Source of the DNA: an uncultured Alphaproteobacteria bacterium
GTDB lineage: Bacteria; Pseudomonadota; Alphaproteobacteria; RF32; CAG-239
NCBI GenBank assembly: GCA_949542085.1
Contig: CATGXW010000047.1
Location: forward strand, 1 to 6,468
Length of the DNA stretch: 6,468 nucleotides
Direction of reading: 5' to 3'
The notes beneath the pieces were generated by a model. It did no database searches, was not told the DNA's origin, and worked only from the letters and a program-made list of their open reading frames with translations. How positions within the stretch are numbered: position 1 is the first letter of the stretch; the number at the start of each line of letters is the position of its first letter. This document shows positions 5,769 to 6,468 of this stretch, piece after piece. A program made the position numbers and the translations under genes.

Positions 5769-6468
5769 ATGAGAACAGGGCGAAATTTACTGGTATGGTT
5801 GTTGGCTATTGTCATTTTGTCCGGAGCAATGAATATGCTTTCCGGCAATCCGGAAAGAGCTAATGCCGACAATTTGGCGTTTTCCGAGTTTTTGGATCAT
5901 GTCGAGGGAAAAAAGGTTTCCGAGGTGACAATCGAAGGTGCCGTTATCAGTGGTACTTTTGTTGACGGTAAACGTTTTTATACCTATGCGCCGTTTGATC
6001 CGAACATGATTGAATTGTTGCGCAAGCATGATGTCAAAGTTACCGCGCGTCCGGAGGATACAACCTCGAATACTTTGTGGGGTGTGTTGATTTCATGGTT
6101 TCCGATGATTTTGCTGATCGGGGTTTGGATTTTCTTTATGCGTCAGGCTAATTCCGGAAACAACAAAGCGATGAGTTTTGGAAAATCGCGCGCCCGTTTG
6201 ATTGAAAACACTAAAAAAGTGACGTTTCAAGACGTGGCCGGAGCGGATGAGGCAAAACAGGAATTGGAAGAGATTATTGACTTTTTGAAAGATCCGGGAA
6301 AGTTTCAGAGGCTTGGCGGTAAAATCCCGAAAGGTGTGTTGATGGTTGGACCTCCGGGGACCGGTAAAACATTGTTGGCTCGCGCCGTTGCCGGTGAGGC
6401 CGATGTGCCGTTCTTCTCGATTTCCGGTTCGGATTTTGTTGAGATGTTTGTCGGTGTCGGTGCCAGCC
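5769..6468 (+). CDS. ftsH: ATP-dependent zinc metalloprotease FtsH, N-terminal part
   Basis: FtsH is a membrane-bound hexameric AAA+ protease that degrades misfolded membrane proteins and short-lived regulators. Only the first 233 codons are present; the frame is open to the window end, so this is an edge truncation, not damage. Visible parts are a first membrane helix (about 7-24), a periplasmic domain (about 25-104), a second membrane helix (about 105-124), the linker with [16 protein letters not shown] (151-166), Walker A G-P-P-G-T-G-K-T (194-201), and the pore-loop block M-F-V-G-V-G-A-S (226-233). Walker B, the second region of homology and the HEXXH protease site lie beyond the window. 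AGAGGA (5757-5762) is six bases before the ATG. It follows a terminator and a heat-shock-type promoter candidate, so it begins its own transcript. Confidence 0.96.
   Translation, partial: MRTGRNLLVWLLAIVILSGAMNMLSGNPERANADNLAFSEFLDHVEGKKVSEVTIEGAVISGTFVDGKRFYTYAPFDPNMIELLRKHDVKVTARPEDTTSNTLWGVLISWFPMILLIGVWIFFMRQANSGNNKAMSFGKSRARLIENTKKVTFQDVAGADEAKQELEEIIDFLKDPGKFQRLGGKIPKGVLMVGPPGTGKTLLARAVAGEADVPFFSISGSDFVEMFVGVGAS

Overview
The window looks like ordinary chromosomal core DNA from a fairly low-GC alphaproteobacterium. The class assignment is inference. It rests on the Obg protein ending in a short acidic tail with a W-S-P motif, on a thiol oxidoreductase of the ScsC/Com1-like type, on the AT-rich codon choice, and on an ftsH upstream region that fits the alphaproteobacterial heat-shock promoter pattern. 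A host- or gut-associated uncultured lineage is possible, but sequence reading alone cannot settle it. No mobile element, CRISPR array, tRNA or rRNA was seen, and there is no gene-free stretch longer than 300 bases.

Region 1 (1-2185, plus strand) is a large-ribosomal-subunit block: rplU (L21), rpmA (L27), a hairpin that probably attenuates transcription, then obgE and rsfS separated by only 14 bases. It closes with a strong hairpin terminator that is symmetric enough to serve both strands.

Region 2 (2201-4724, minus strand) reads from right to left: a DUF47/PhoU-like protein, a PiT-family phosphate permease (overlapping stop and start), rlmH (Shine-Dalgarno overlapping the permease stop) and an unrecognised basic 109-residue protein. 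The last gene has its own candidate promoter and a palindrome in front of it. rlmH is usually next to rsfS on the same strand; here it is inverted and sits in a phosphate-transport operon.

Region 3 (4725-4890) is a divergent intergenic region with a candidate promoter for each direction and two inverted repeats. It drives the phosphate operon leftward and a membrane-anchored DsbA/ScsC-like thiol oxidoreductase rightward.

Region 4 (4900-6468, plus strand) holds that oxidoreductase, a clear terminator, a heat-shock-type promoter candidate and the first 233 codons of ftsH, which runs off the window.

The genes serve three jobs: 50S assembly (L21, L27, ObgE, RsfS, RlmH), phosphate uptake (DUF47 plus PiT) and envelope protein quality control (the DsbA-like protein and FtsH). 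I do not see convincing evidence of an undescribed system. The most interesting items are the heat-shock promoter candidate, the orphan 109-residue gene with its palindromic promoter, and the rearranged rlmH.
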